From contig NZ_CALBSN010000053.1 in assembly GCF_937967675.1 (NCBI RefSeq), forward strand, positions 1 through 11,077: a stretch of 11,077 nucleotides of DNA, read 5' to 3'. Of this stretch, positions 1 through 6,008 are shown piece after piece (position 1 is the first letter of the stretch; each line of letters starts with the position of its first letter). The stretch is from an uncultured Flavobacterium sp. Lineage in GTDB: Bacteria > Bacteroidota > Bacteroidia > Flavobacteriales > Flavobacteriaceae. The notes under the pieces were generated by a model. The model searched no databases, was not told the DNA's origin, and saw nothing but the letters and a program-made list of their open reading frames with translations. The translations under genes and the position numbers were made by a program.

Positions 1-197
1 GTAAATCGGCTTTAACCAATAGTTTGGAAAGTATTCCAGGAATCGGTGAAAAAACGATGATTACATTAATGAAACATTTTAAAAGTGTTAAAAGATTGCA
101 AATTGCCGATGAAAAAGCAATTTCTGAAGTGGTAGGTATTTCAAAAGCCAAAAAAATTTCCGACTTTTACAAGACAATTCAATCTGAAAAGCAATAA
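1..197 (+). CDS. uvrC: UvrABC excinuclease subunit C, C-terminal end (5' truncated by window)
   Basis: The reading frame is open from the first base (codons begin at position 3) and ends at TAA 195-197, giving the last 64 residues of a protein that starts outside the window. The fragment holds the tandem helix-hairpin-helix region that closes UvrC: a first hairpin with IPGIGEKT, then KHFKSVKR, then a second hairpin VVGISKAK. In UvrC this region binds DNA at the bubble and is needed for the 5' incision in nucleotide excision repair with UvrA and UvrB. The catalytic GIY-YIG and RNase H-like domains are not in the window. The stop codon overlaps the next start codon by one base (TAATG), so the phospholipase gene is probably co-transcribed and translationally coupled. 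Another HhH2 protein is possible from so short a fragment, but the IPGIGEKT...KHFKSVKR pattern is very typical of UvrC. Confidence 0.9.
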   Translation, partial: KSALTNSLESIPGIGEKTMITLMKHFKSVKRLQIADEKAISEVVGISKAKKISDFYKTIQSEKQ

Positions 198-2395
198 TGA
201 AAAAATTCTTCTTGTTTATAAGCCTACTATTTTTTACCCAAATCAGCTTAGGACAAGAAAACCCGCGACCAAAAGTAGGACTTGTGCTTAGTGGTGGTGG
301 TGCAAAAGGATTGGCGCATATTGGTGTGCTAAAAGTAATCGATTCCCTTGGTATAAAAGTTGATTATGTGGCTGGAACCAGTATGGGTGCGATTGTTGGT
401 GGATTGTATGCATCAGGCTACAATGGAGAACAATTGGATTCTATTTTTTCAAATGTTAATATTGATGCATTACTTCAAGATTACACGCCTAGAGAAGCTA
501 AGTCTTTCTACGAAAAAAGGAATGACGAAATTTATGCCTTAACACTTCCTTTTAATAAATTTAAATTAGGATTGCCTTCAGGTTTATCAAAAGGGCTATA
601 TAATTTTAATTTACTTTCTTCGTTGACTCATCACGTGAGTCATGTGCGTGATTTTGATGAACTTCCAATTCCTTTTTTATGCATTGCTACCGATGCTGAA
701 ACAGGAGAGAAAGTGGTTCTAGATTCAGGAGTTTTAGCACAAAGCATGATTGCTAGTGGTGCATTGCCTACATTGTATAGTCCTGTTGAGATTAATGGAA
801 AAGTTTTAATTGATGGAGGAGTTGTTGATAATTATCCAATAGAAGAGTTAAAAGCAAGAGGTGTAGACATTGTAATTGGAGTAGATGTTCAAGATGGATT
901 AAAAACTAGAGAGGATTTAAAAGGTGTTACATCAGTATTAGCACAGATAAATAATTTTTCCATGATAGAAAAAATGGAAGGAAAACAAAAAGCTACCAAC
1001 ATTTACATCAAACCAGATATAAAAGGATTTACTGTTGTAGCGTTTGATAAAGGGAAAGAAATTATTGGGAAAGGGAAAGAAAAAGCATTAGGAATGATTA
1101 ATCAATTATTGCCATTAGCTAATTTTGATAGCCCTAAAAATGCTAGAACCTCTCTTCAAGATTCTATTTTTATTAAAGATATAATTACCAATAAATTAGA
1201 TAATTTTACACGAGCATATATTATTGGGAAATTGAAATTTAAAAAAAACACAAAAATTTCAATCAATCAATTTCAGAAAGGGATTTTAAATTTAAATGCC
1301 ACACAAAATTTTAGTGCCATAAGTTATTCATTTGATAAAATGCAGGATGGCGAGAGGTTACTTTTACAACTAAAAGAAAACCAGAATACCACTTTTTTAA
1401 AATTTGGTCTTCACTACGACGATTTGTTCAAAAGTGGAATACTTTTAAATTACACCAAAAAGCGATTGATTACTAAAAATGATGTAGCTTCATTAGATTT
1501 GATTTTAGGAGATAATATTAGATATAATTTTGATTATTACATTGATAATGGCTTTTATTGGAGTTTTGGATTTAATTCTAAATTAACTACTTTTAATCGA
1601 AATATAACAAACAACATTGCAGATGATGTTCTTTTTGAAGCTGTTACAAATGCTATTAACGTGGATTTTTTAGATTTTAGTAATCAAGCTTATTTACAAA
1701 CTATTTTTGCTCAAAAGTTTTCGTTGGGCGGAGGAGTTGAGCATAAAATTTTAGTTTTAGAATCAGAAACACTTCAAAATACTAATCCTGTTTTTGAAAA
1801 TAGTATATATTTTTCACTTTTTGGATTTGTAAAATATGATTCATTTGATAAAAAATATTTTCCAAAAACAGGATGGAACTTTAATTCTGAAATTCGTTCC
1901 TATGTTTATTCTTCAGATTACAAAAATAATTTTGAAAGGTTTTCTATTGCAAAAGCAGATTTCGCTTTTGCGCAACCCATTAATAAAAATATTTCACTCA
2001 AAATGCAATCCGATGTGGGTTTTGCTATAGGAGAAAGGAGTATACCTTATTTTGATTTCATCTTAGGAGGGTTTGGTTTTCAACAAGTTAATAATATTAA
2101 GCCTTTTTTTGGTTATGATTTCTTAAGTTTAGCTGGTGATAGTTATGTGAAATTATTATTCACTGCTGATTATGAAATATTCAAAAAGCATCATTTAAAT
2201 TTTAATGCAAATTTTGCTAACATTGGTAATAAAATATTTGATAATATTGATACATGGTTTAAAAAACCAGATTATTCAGGGTATTCTTTTGGTTATGGTA
2301 TGGAAACAGTTATTGGGCCAGTTGAAATAAAGCACTCCTGGTCGCCTGAAACAAAAGATCATCACACTTGGTTTTCAGTTGGATTTTGGTTTTAA
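197..2395 (+). CDS. Patatin-like phospholipase fused to an outer-membrane beta barrel (PlpD-like, type Vd)
   Basis: The 732-residue protein begins with a Sec signal peptide (residues 1-19, hydrophobic core FLFISLLFF, probable cleavage ISLG|QEN). The patatin domain spans about 27-225. It has the glycine-rich oxyanion loop GGGAKG at 33-38, the nucleophile motif GTSMG with Ser62, and the DGG motif with Asp206, so the Ser-Asp dyad looks intact. After a linker or POTRA-like part (about 300-400) comes a segment of alternating aromatic and polar strands to the C-terminus, ending in Phe (SVGFWF). That is the pattern of a BamA/TamA-type barrel. The architecture resembles Pseudomonas PlpD, in which the barrel anchors or exports a phospholipase A1 domain. 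The substrate is presumably phospholipid, but this is inferred from the family. The ATG overlaps the uvrC stop by one base. Lipase-fold and barrel assignments are firm. Whether the patatin domain faces the surface or the periplasm cannot be read from sequence. Confidence 0.94.
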   Translation: MKKFFLFISLLFFTQISLGQENPRPKVGLVLSGGGAKGLAHIGVLKVIDSLGIKVDYVAGTSMGAIVGGLYASGYNGEQLDSIFSNVNIDALLQDYTPREAKSFYEKRNDEIYALTLPFNKFKLGLPSGLSKGLYNFNLLSSLTHHVSHVRDFDELPIPFLCIATDAETGEKVVLDSGVLAQSMIASGALPTLYSPVEINGKVLIDGGVVDNYPIEELKARGVDIVIGVDVQDGLKTREDLKGVTSVLAQINNFSMIEKMEGKQKATNIYIKPDIKGFTVVAFDKGKEIIGKGKEKALGMINQLLPLANFDSPKNARTSLQDSIFIKDIITNKLDNFTRAYIIGKLKFKKNTKISINQFQKGILNLNATQNFSAISYSFDKMQDGERLLLQLKENQNTTFLKFGLHYDDLFKSGILLNYTKKRLITKNDVASLDLILGDNIRYNFDYYIDNGFYWSFGFNSKLTTFNRNITNNIADDVLFEAVTNAINVDFLDFSNQAYLQTIFAQKFSLGGGVEHKILVLESETLQNTNPVFENSIYFSLFGFVKYDSFDKKYFPKTGWNFNSEIRSYVYSSDYKNNFERFSIAKADFAFAQPINKNISLKMQSDVGFAIGERSIPYFDFILGGFGFQQVNNIKPFFGYDFLSLAGDSYVKLLFTADYEIFKKHHLNFNANFANIGNKIFDNIDTWFKKPDYSGYSFGYGMETVIGPVEIKHSWSPETKDHHTWFSVGFWF

Positions 2396-2458
2396 TAAAA
2401 AATTACGATATTTGTAATGATGGAAAATTGGTTAGACCTATTAGCACATTTAAAATTC

Positions 2459-2491
2459 CTCATCAAGAGAAATCCTGAGTGAGTTTTTTTT
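2459..2491 (+). terminator. Possible weak intrinsic terminator after the phospholipase gene
   Basis: A short stem CTCAT (2459-2463) can pair with GTGAG (2479-2483, one T-G pair). It is followed at once by eight T residues (2484-2491). The position, about 65 bases after the phospholipase stop, suits the end of the uvrC-phospholipase transcript. The stem is only five pairs with a long loop, so this is weak. Confidence 0.3.
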
Positions 2492-2492
2492 C

Positions 2493-2528
2493 GTGCCAAT
2501 ACATTTCAACTTCATTTATTATTGGCAC
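2493..2528. repeat. Perfect 9-bp inverted repeat upstream of hmgA
   Basis: GTGCCAATA (2493-2501) and TATTGGCAC (2520-2528) are exact inverted copies separated by 18 bases, 40 bases before the hmgA start. TGCCAATA recurs at 2569-2576, across the hmgA start codon. No T-tract follows the second arm on the + strand, so this is not a forward terminator. It could be an operator for a regulator of tyrosine catabolism, or a hairpin in the hmgA leader. The role is inferred from position only. Confidence 0.45.
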
Positions 2529-2567
2529 TTCGACATATAACTTATTGTCTAATAAAAACTTAATGTA

Positions 2568-3725
2568 ATGCCAATATATCACAAATTGGGAAATATCCCA
2601 CATAAGCGTCATATTCAATTCCGCAAACCTAACGGAGATTTGTATTATGAGCAACTTTTTGGTACAGTAGGATTTGACGGAATGTCAACGAATATGTATC
2701 ACGAACACAGACCAACACAAGTAAAGGAGATTAGAAAACAATACAGTGTTGCACCTAAAATTGCTAAGGCAAATAACATTCAATCTTATCGATTAAGAGG
2801 TTTTGAAGTAGCGCCACAAGATGACTACTTAGAAAGCAGAAAAATCGTTCTTACGAATTCGGATTGTCATATTGTTTTAGCAGCGCCAAGAAAATCTACA
2901 ACTGATTATTTTTATAAAAACACGGATTCTGATGAAGTAATTTTCATTCACAAAGGAACAGGGAAATTAAGAACCATGTTAGGAAATTTAGATTTCAAAT
3001 ATGGGGATTATTTGGTTATTCCTAGAGGAATGATTTATAAAATGGATTTTGATACCGAAGATAATCGTTTGTTTATCGTAGAATCACATTCGCCAGTTTA
3101 CACACCAAAACAATACAGAAACTGGTTCGGACAATTGTTAGAACATTCACCATTTTGTGAAAGAGATATCCGTCGTCCAGAAGAATTAGAAACGTATAAC
3201 GAAAAAGGGGAATTCGTAATCAAAATCAAAAAGAAAGACGAAATTTTTGAATTGGTTTATGCAACACATCCATTTGATGTAGTGGGTTACGATGGTTATA
3301 ACTATCCGTATGCATTTTCAATTCACGATTTTGAACCAATTACAGGTAGAATTCATTTACCACCGCCAATTCATCAAACATTTGAAACAAATGCATTTGT
3401 AATTTGTTCATTTGTTCCAAGATTATACGATTATCACCCATTATCAATTCCAGCCCCTTATAATCATAGTAATATTGATGCCGATGAGGTGTTGTATTAT
3501 GTAGATGGTGATTTTATGAGTAGAAATGATATTGAAGCTGGACATATTTCATTACACCCAGCGGGAATTCCTCATGGACCACACCCAGGAGCAGCTGAAA
3601 GAAGTATTGGTAAAAAAGAAACTTTAGAATTAGCCGTAATGGTAGATACTTTTAAACCTTTAATGGTTACAGAAGACGCAATGAATATAGCAGATGAGAA
3701 GTACTATCAATCTTGGTTAGACTAA
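2568..3725 (+). CDS. hmgA: Homogentisate 1,2-dioxygenase
   Basis: This 385-residue cupin-fold enzyme opens the ring of homogentisate with O2 to give maleylacetoacetate, in the cytoplasm, as the step after HppD in tyrosine and phenylalanine breakdown. The start MPIYHKLG followed by FGTVGFDGMSTNMYHE is typical of the Bacteroidota form. This form is shorter than the roughly 430-445-residue proteobacterial and human enzymes and quite divergent from them. By aligning to the human Fe(II) site (His335, Glu341, His371) by eye, the likely ligands here are His300 (in NHSN), Glu307 (in DADE) and His336 (in PHGP). The 36-residue gap between the two His residues is the same as in the human enzyme. The neighbour hppD starts 57 bases downstream and makes the substrate, which supports the call. 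ATG 2568 is chosen because it gives the conserved N-terminus. No Shine-Dalgarno is visible, as expected in this phylum. Confidence 0.93.
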   Translation: MPIYHKLGNIPHKRHIQFRKPNGDLYYEQLFGTVGFDGMSTNMYHEHRPTQVKEIRKQYSVAPKIAKANNIQSYRLRGFEVAPQDDYLESRKIVLTNSDCHIVLAAPRKSTTDYFYKNTDSDEVIFIHKGTGKLRTMLGNLDFKYGDYLVIPRGMIYKMDFDTEDNRLFIVESHSPVYTPKQYRNWFGQLLEHSPFCERDIRRPEELETYNEKGEFVIKIKKKDEIFELVYATHPFDVVGYDGYNYPYAFSIHDFEPITGRIHLPPPIHQTFETNAFVICSFVPRLYDYHPLSIPAPYNHSNIDADEVLYYVDGDFMSRNDIEAGHISLHPAGIPHGPHPGAAERSIGKKETLELAVMVDTFKPLMVTEDAMNIADEKYYQSWLD

Positions 3726-3750
3726 AAAATAATTATTAACACAACATTAC

Positions 3751-3764
3751 AGGTGCTTTCACCT
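3751..3764 (+). repeat. Small hairpin between hmgA and hppD
   Basis: AGGTG-CTTT-CACCT forms a perfect 5-bp stem with a 4-base loop, in an otherwise AT-rich 57-base intercistronic gap. No T-run follows, so it is unlikely to stop transcription. It may be a processing or stability element of the hmgA-hppD mRNA, or chance. Confidence 0.35.
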
Positions 3765-3782
3765 ATTAAAAATATTAAAAAC

Positions 3783-4946
3783 ATGGCACAAGAAATAAAA
3801 TCAGTAGAATACGGATTAGAAAAAATATTTGAAGGAGCACAAGACTTCTTACCTTTATTAGGAACAGATTATGTAGAATTATATGTGGGTAACGCAAAAC
3901 AAGCGGCTCATTTCTACAAAACGGCTTTTGGTTTTCAATCGTTAGCGTATGCAGGATTAGAAACTGGAGTTAAAGACAGAGCATCTTATGTGTTGAAACA
4001 AGATAAAATCCGTTTGGTATTAACTACTGCTCTAAATAGTAATTCACCTATTGGAGAACATGTAAAAAAGCATGGTGATGGTGTTAAAGTAATTGCGCTT
4101 TGGGTAGAAGATGCTCGTCATTCTTTTGCTGAAACAACTAAACGTGGTGCAAAACCATATTTTGAGCCAGTAGTGGAAAAAGATGAAAATGGAGAAGTAG
4201 TTCGTGCAGGTATTTATGGCGCTTATGGAGAAACTGTTTTCATTTTTGTAGAACGTAAAAATTACAATGGTGTTTTTATGCCAGGTTATAGCGAATGGAA
4301 ATCGGATTATAACCCAACACCAGTAGGATTAAAATATATCGACCACATGGTAGGTAATACAGGTTGGAACAGAATGAACGAAGCTGTAAAATGGTTTGAA
4401 GATGTAATGGGATTTGTGAATTTCCTTTCATTTGATGATAAACAAATTACAACAGAATATTCTGCCTTGATGTCGAAAGTAATGTCTAATGGAAACGGAA
4501 GAATTAAATTTCCAATTAACGAGCCAGCAAACGGTAAAAAACGTTCTCAAATTGAAGAATATTTAGATTTTTACGAAGATGAAGGTGTTCAGCATATTGC
4601 CGTTGCAACAGATGATATTATTTCAACTGTAGCTGAAATGCGTGCTAGAGGTATAGAGTTTTTAAGCACGCCACCTCAAGCGTATTATGATGCAATTCCT
4701 GAAAGATTAAAAGATCACATGTCTAAATTTAAAGAAGATATTAATGAACTTCAAAAATTAGGTATCATGATTGATGCTGATGATGAAGGGTACTTGTTAC
4801 AAATTTTTACGAAGCCAGTTGAAGACCGTCCAACACTTTTCTTCGAAATTATTCAAAGAATGGGTGCTCGTGGGTTTGGCGCAGGTAACTTTAAAGCCCT
4901 TTTTGAGTCGATTGAGCGTGAGCAAGAATTGCGAGGTACATTGTAA
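3783..4946 (+). CDS. hppD: 4-hydroxyphenylpyruvate dioxygenase
   Basis: This 387-residue Fe(II) enzyme of the vicinal-oxygen-chelate fold converts 4-hydroxyphenylpyruvate and O2 to homogentisate and CO2. It has two VOC repeats: an N-terminal one from about TDYVELYVGNAKQAAHFYK, and a C-terminal catalytic one starting at LKYIDHMVGN. The expected 2-His-1-Glu iron triad is visible as His188 (YIDHMV), His271 (VQHIAVATDD) and Glu355 (FFEIIQRMG). Its spacing is nearly that of the human enzyme (183, 266, 349). The C-terminal gate helix region GFGAGNFKALFESIEREQ is conserved. ATG 3783 is preferred over an in-frame GTG at 3753, because the extra ten residues lie within the intercistronic hairpin and add nothing family-like. 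Directly follows hmgA, giving a two-gene tyrosine catabolic unit. No convincing terminator follows the stop codon. Confidence 0.97.
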   Translation: MAQEIKSVEYGLEKIFEGAQDFLPLLGTDYVELYVGNAKQAAHFYKTAFGFQSLAYAGLETGVKDRASYVLKQDKIRLVLTTALNSNSPIGEHVKKHGDGVKVIALWVEDARHSFAETTKRGAKPYFEPVVEKDENGEVVRAGIYGAYGETVFIFVERKNYNGVFMPGYSEWKSDYNPTPVGLKYIDHMVGNTGWNRMNEAVKWFEDVMGFVNFLSFDDKQITTEYSALMSKVMSNGNGRIKFPINEPANGKKRSQIEEYLDFYEDEGVQHIAVATDDIISTVAEMRARGIEFLSTPPQAYYDAIPERLKDHMSKFKEDINELQKLGIMIDADDEGYLLQIFTKPVEDRPTLFFEIIQRMGARGFGAGNFKALFESIEREQELRGTL

Positions 4947-4976
4947 AACTGAAAAATTATTAACAAATCTTTAAAT

Positions 4977-4988
4977 TACAACGTTGTA
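4977..4988. repeat. 12-bp perfect palindrome downstream of hppD
   Basis: TACAACGTTGTA reads the same on both strands. It lies 30 bases after the hppD stop and about 70 bases upstream of the -7 element of the candidate small RNA. It could be a dimeric-regulator site. There is no loop and no T-run directly after it, so a terminator is unlikely. Confidence 0.35.
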
Positions 4989-5018
4989 GTGATGTGATTT
5001 TTGATAAAAATATGTTAA

Positions 5019-5033
5019 AGTTAAAATTTAACT
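5019..5033. repeat. 15-bp AT-rich palindrome just upstream of the small-RNA promoter
   Basis: AGTTAAA-A-TTTAACT is a perfect 7-bp inverted repeat around one base, ending 23 bases before the TACATTTG element. That places it at or just upstream of where the -33 element should lie, a typical position for an operator. Its AT-only core makes chance occurrence quite possible in this DNA. Confidence 0.3.
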
Positions 5034-5056
5034 AAGAATAATTCAAAAAACAATTC

Positions 5057-5064
5057 TACATTTG
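5057..5064 (+). promoter_or_regulatory. Bacteroidota -7 promoter element (TACATTTG) for the candidate small RNA
   Basis: TACATTTG matches the flavobacterial TAnnTTTG -7 consensus exactly. No clear TTG is present at the -33 position, so only the -7 half is supported. Transcription would start around 5068-5071, where the first stem-loop of the candidate RNA begins. Confidence 0.5.
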
Positions 5065-5068
5065 CACT

Positions 5069-5180
5069 CGCAAAACGAGGAGGTAGTTTGCCTTGTTTTG
5101 ACAGTAAATTTTCATAATTTATAGTTTTTTGGTTGGTTAATAGCATAAAAACTCAGTCATATTTTTGACTGGGTTTTTTT
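5069..5180 (+). ncRNA. Candidate small structured RNA of about 110 nt
   Basis: This stretch lies between an exact TAnnTTTG promoter element and a strong intrinsic terminator, and has no ATG-started reading frame. Right at the predicted transcript start, positions 5071-5080 (CAAAACGAGG) pair with 5091-5100 (CCTTGTTTTG) in a 10-bp stem containing one G-U pair, with a 10-base loop AGGTAGTTTG. An AT-rich linker follows, and then the terminator hairpin. The sequence does not match tRNA, tmRNA, SRP RNA or 6S RNA features known to me. It could be an independent trans-acting RNA, a 3'-UTR product of hppD, or a transcription-attenuating leader of the downstream DUF3108-kynA operon. The separate promoter at 5165-5195 argues somewhat for independence. 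Comparison with the Rfam Flavo-1 family would be a sensible first check, as I cannot tell from sequence alone. Confidence 0.45.
5147..5180 (+). terminator. Strong intrinsic terminator
   Basis: AAACTCAGTCA (5149-5159) pairs with TGACTGGGTTT (5166-5176) in an 11-bp stem with one T-G pair and a 6-base loop TATTTT. The flanking A and T residues can extend the stem, and the downstream arm merges into a run of seven T (5174-5180). This is the clearest terminator in the window and ends whatever is transcribed through 5065-5145. Confidence 0.85.
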
Positions 5181-5195
5181 GTTTTAGTATTTTTG
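5165..5195 (+). promoter_or_regulatory. Promoter for the DUF3108-kynA-M23-pgi operon, overlapping the terminator
   Basis: TTG at 5165-5167, a 20-base spacer and TATTTTTG at 5188-5195 match the flavobacterial TTG-N(17-23)-TAnnTTTG promoter. The predicted transcript start is near 5200, giving a 5' leader of roughly 30 bases before ATG 5232. The -33 part lies inside the downstream arm of the preceding terminator, so one stretch of DNA both ends one transcript and starts the next. Confidence 0.6.
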
Positions 5196-5231
5196 GAACA
5201 GAAATTGCATTTTCATTTAAAAAGAAAAAAT

Positions 5232-6008
5232 ATGAAAAAATACATCTTACTCATTCTTTTATTTGTGTTTACAAATTCATTTGTAGTACAAGAAAATGCA
5301 TATACTACTGGAGAGTGGTTCAAACTTAGAATACATTATGGAATAGTTAATGCTGGATATGCAACTTTAGAAATCAAAGAAGCAATTAAAAATAATAAAA
5401 AAGTACATCATGTTGTTGGAAAAGGTTGGACAACAGGAATGACAAAATTCTTTTTTGAAGTTGATGATAACTATGAAAGCTATTTTGATAAACAAACGGG
5501 TAAACCATATCAATTTGTTAGACGGATTAATGAAGGGGGCTACACAAAAAATCAAGAAGGCTTCTTTAATCAAGAAAAGAATACCGTTTTAGTTAAAGAT
5601 TATAAAAAGAAAACAGAAAAAACCTTTTCTGTACCAGAAGAAGTTCAAGATATAGTTTCTTCATTTTATTATTTAAGGAATCATCCTAAAATTGACAAGC
5701 TAAAAGTGGGAGAGTCAATTTCTATTGATATGTTTTTTGATAATGAAACAACAAAATTTAAGCTAAAATTTATTGGTAGAGAAGATATAAAAACTAAATT
5801 TGGAAAAGTTTCTTGTATGATTTTTAGACCTTATGTTCAGGCAGGAAGGGTTTTTAAAGAAGAAGAGAGTCTAACAGTCTGGATTTCAGATGATGATAAT
5901 AAAATTCCAGTCCGTTTGAAAGCTAGTTTAGCAGTAGGGTCTTTAAAGGCAGATTTAGAAGCTTTTAAAGGCTTGAAAAATACATTTAAAGTCAAAGTAG
6001 AACAATAA
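5232..6008 (+). CDS. DUF3108 domain-containing secreted protein
   Basis: The 258-residue product has a Sec signal peptide (MKKYILLILLFVFTNSF, about residues 1-17) and is otherwise soluble, so it is probably periplasmic. The mature part matches DUF3108: an opening strand GEWFKLRIHYGIVNAGYATLEI, the VDDNYESYFD segment with the following RRINEGGY, and a later VWISDDDNKIPVRL strand. DUF3108 proteins are envelope beta-sheet proteins of unknown biochemical function, and nothing here indicates catalysis. ATG 5232 is chosen because it starts the signal peptide; an in-frame TTG at 5193 lies inside the promoter element and is rejected. The stop overlaps the kynA start by one base (TAATG), so translation is probably coupled. 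It is the first gene of a likely four-gene operon driven from the promoter at 5165-5195. Confidence 0.9.
   Translation: MKKYILLILLFVFTNSFVVQENAYTTGEWFKLRIHYGIVNAGYATLEIKEAIKNNKKVHHVVGKGWTTGMTKFFFEVDDNYESYFDKQTGKPYQFVRRINEGGYTKNQEGFFNQEKNTVLVKDYKKKTEKTFSVPEEVQDIVSSFYYLRNHPKIDKLKVGESISIDMFFDNETTKFKLKFIGREDIKTKFGKVSCMIFRPYVQAGRVFKEEESLTVWISDDDNKIPVRLKASLAVGSLKADLEAFKGLKNTFKVKVEQ

Noticed and set aside
2493..2528. Inverted repeat upstream of hmgA as an intrinsic terminator
   Set aside because: There is no T-run after the downstream arm on the + strand; the T8 tract lies before it, and on the minus strand the hairpin is followed by A residues.
2463..2654. Minus-strand frame of 63 codons opposite the hmgA start
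   Set aside because: It overlaps a certain gene, has no family resemblance and reflects the opposite strand of coding DNA and AT-rich spacer.
3753..3782. In-frame GTG start 30 bases upstream of hppD
   Set aside because: The ten extra residues fall in the intercistronic hairpin region and do not resemble the family. ATG 3783 begins the recognisable N-terminus.
5193..5231. In-frame TTG start upstream of the DUF3108 gene
   Set aside because: It lies within the -7 promoter element and would put a charged extension ahead of the signal peptide.
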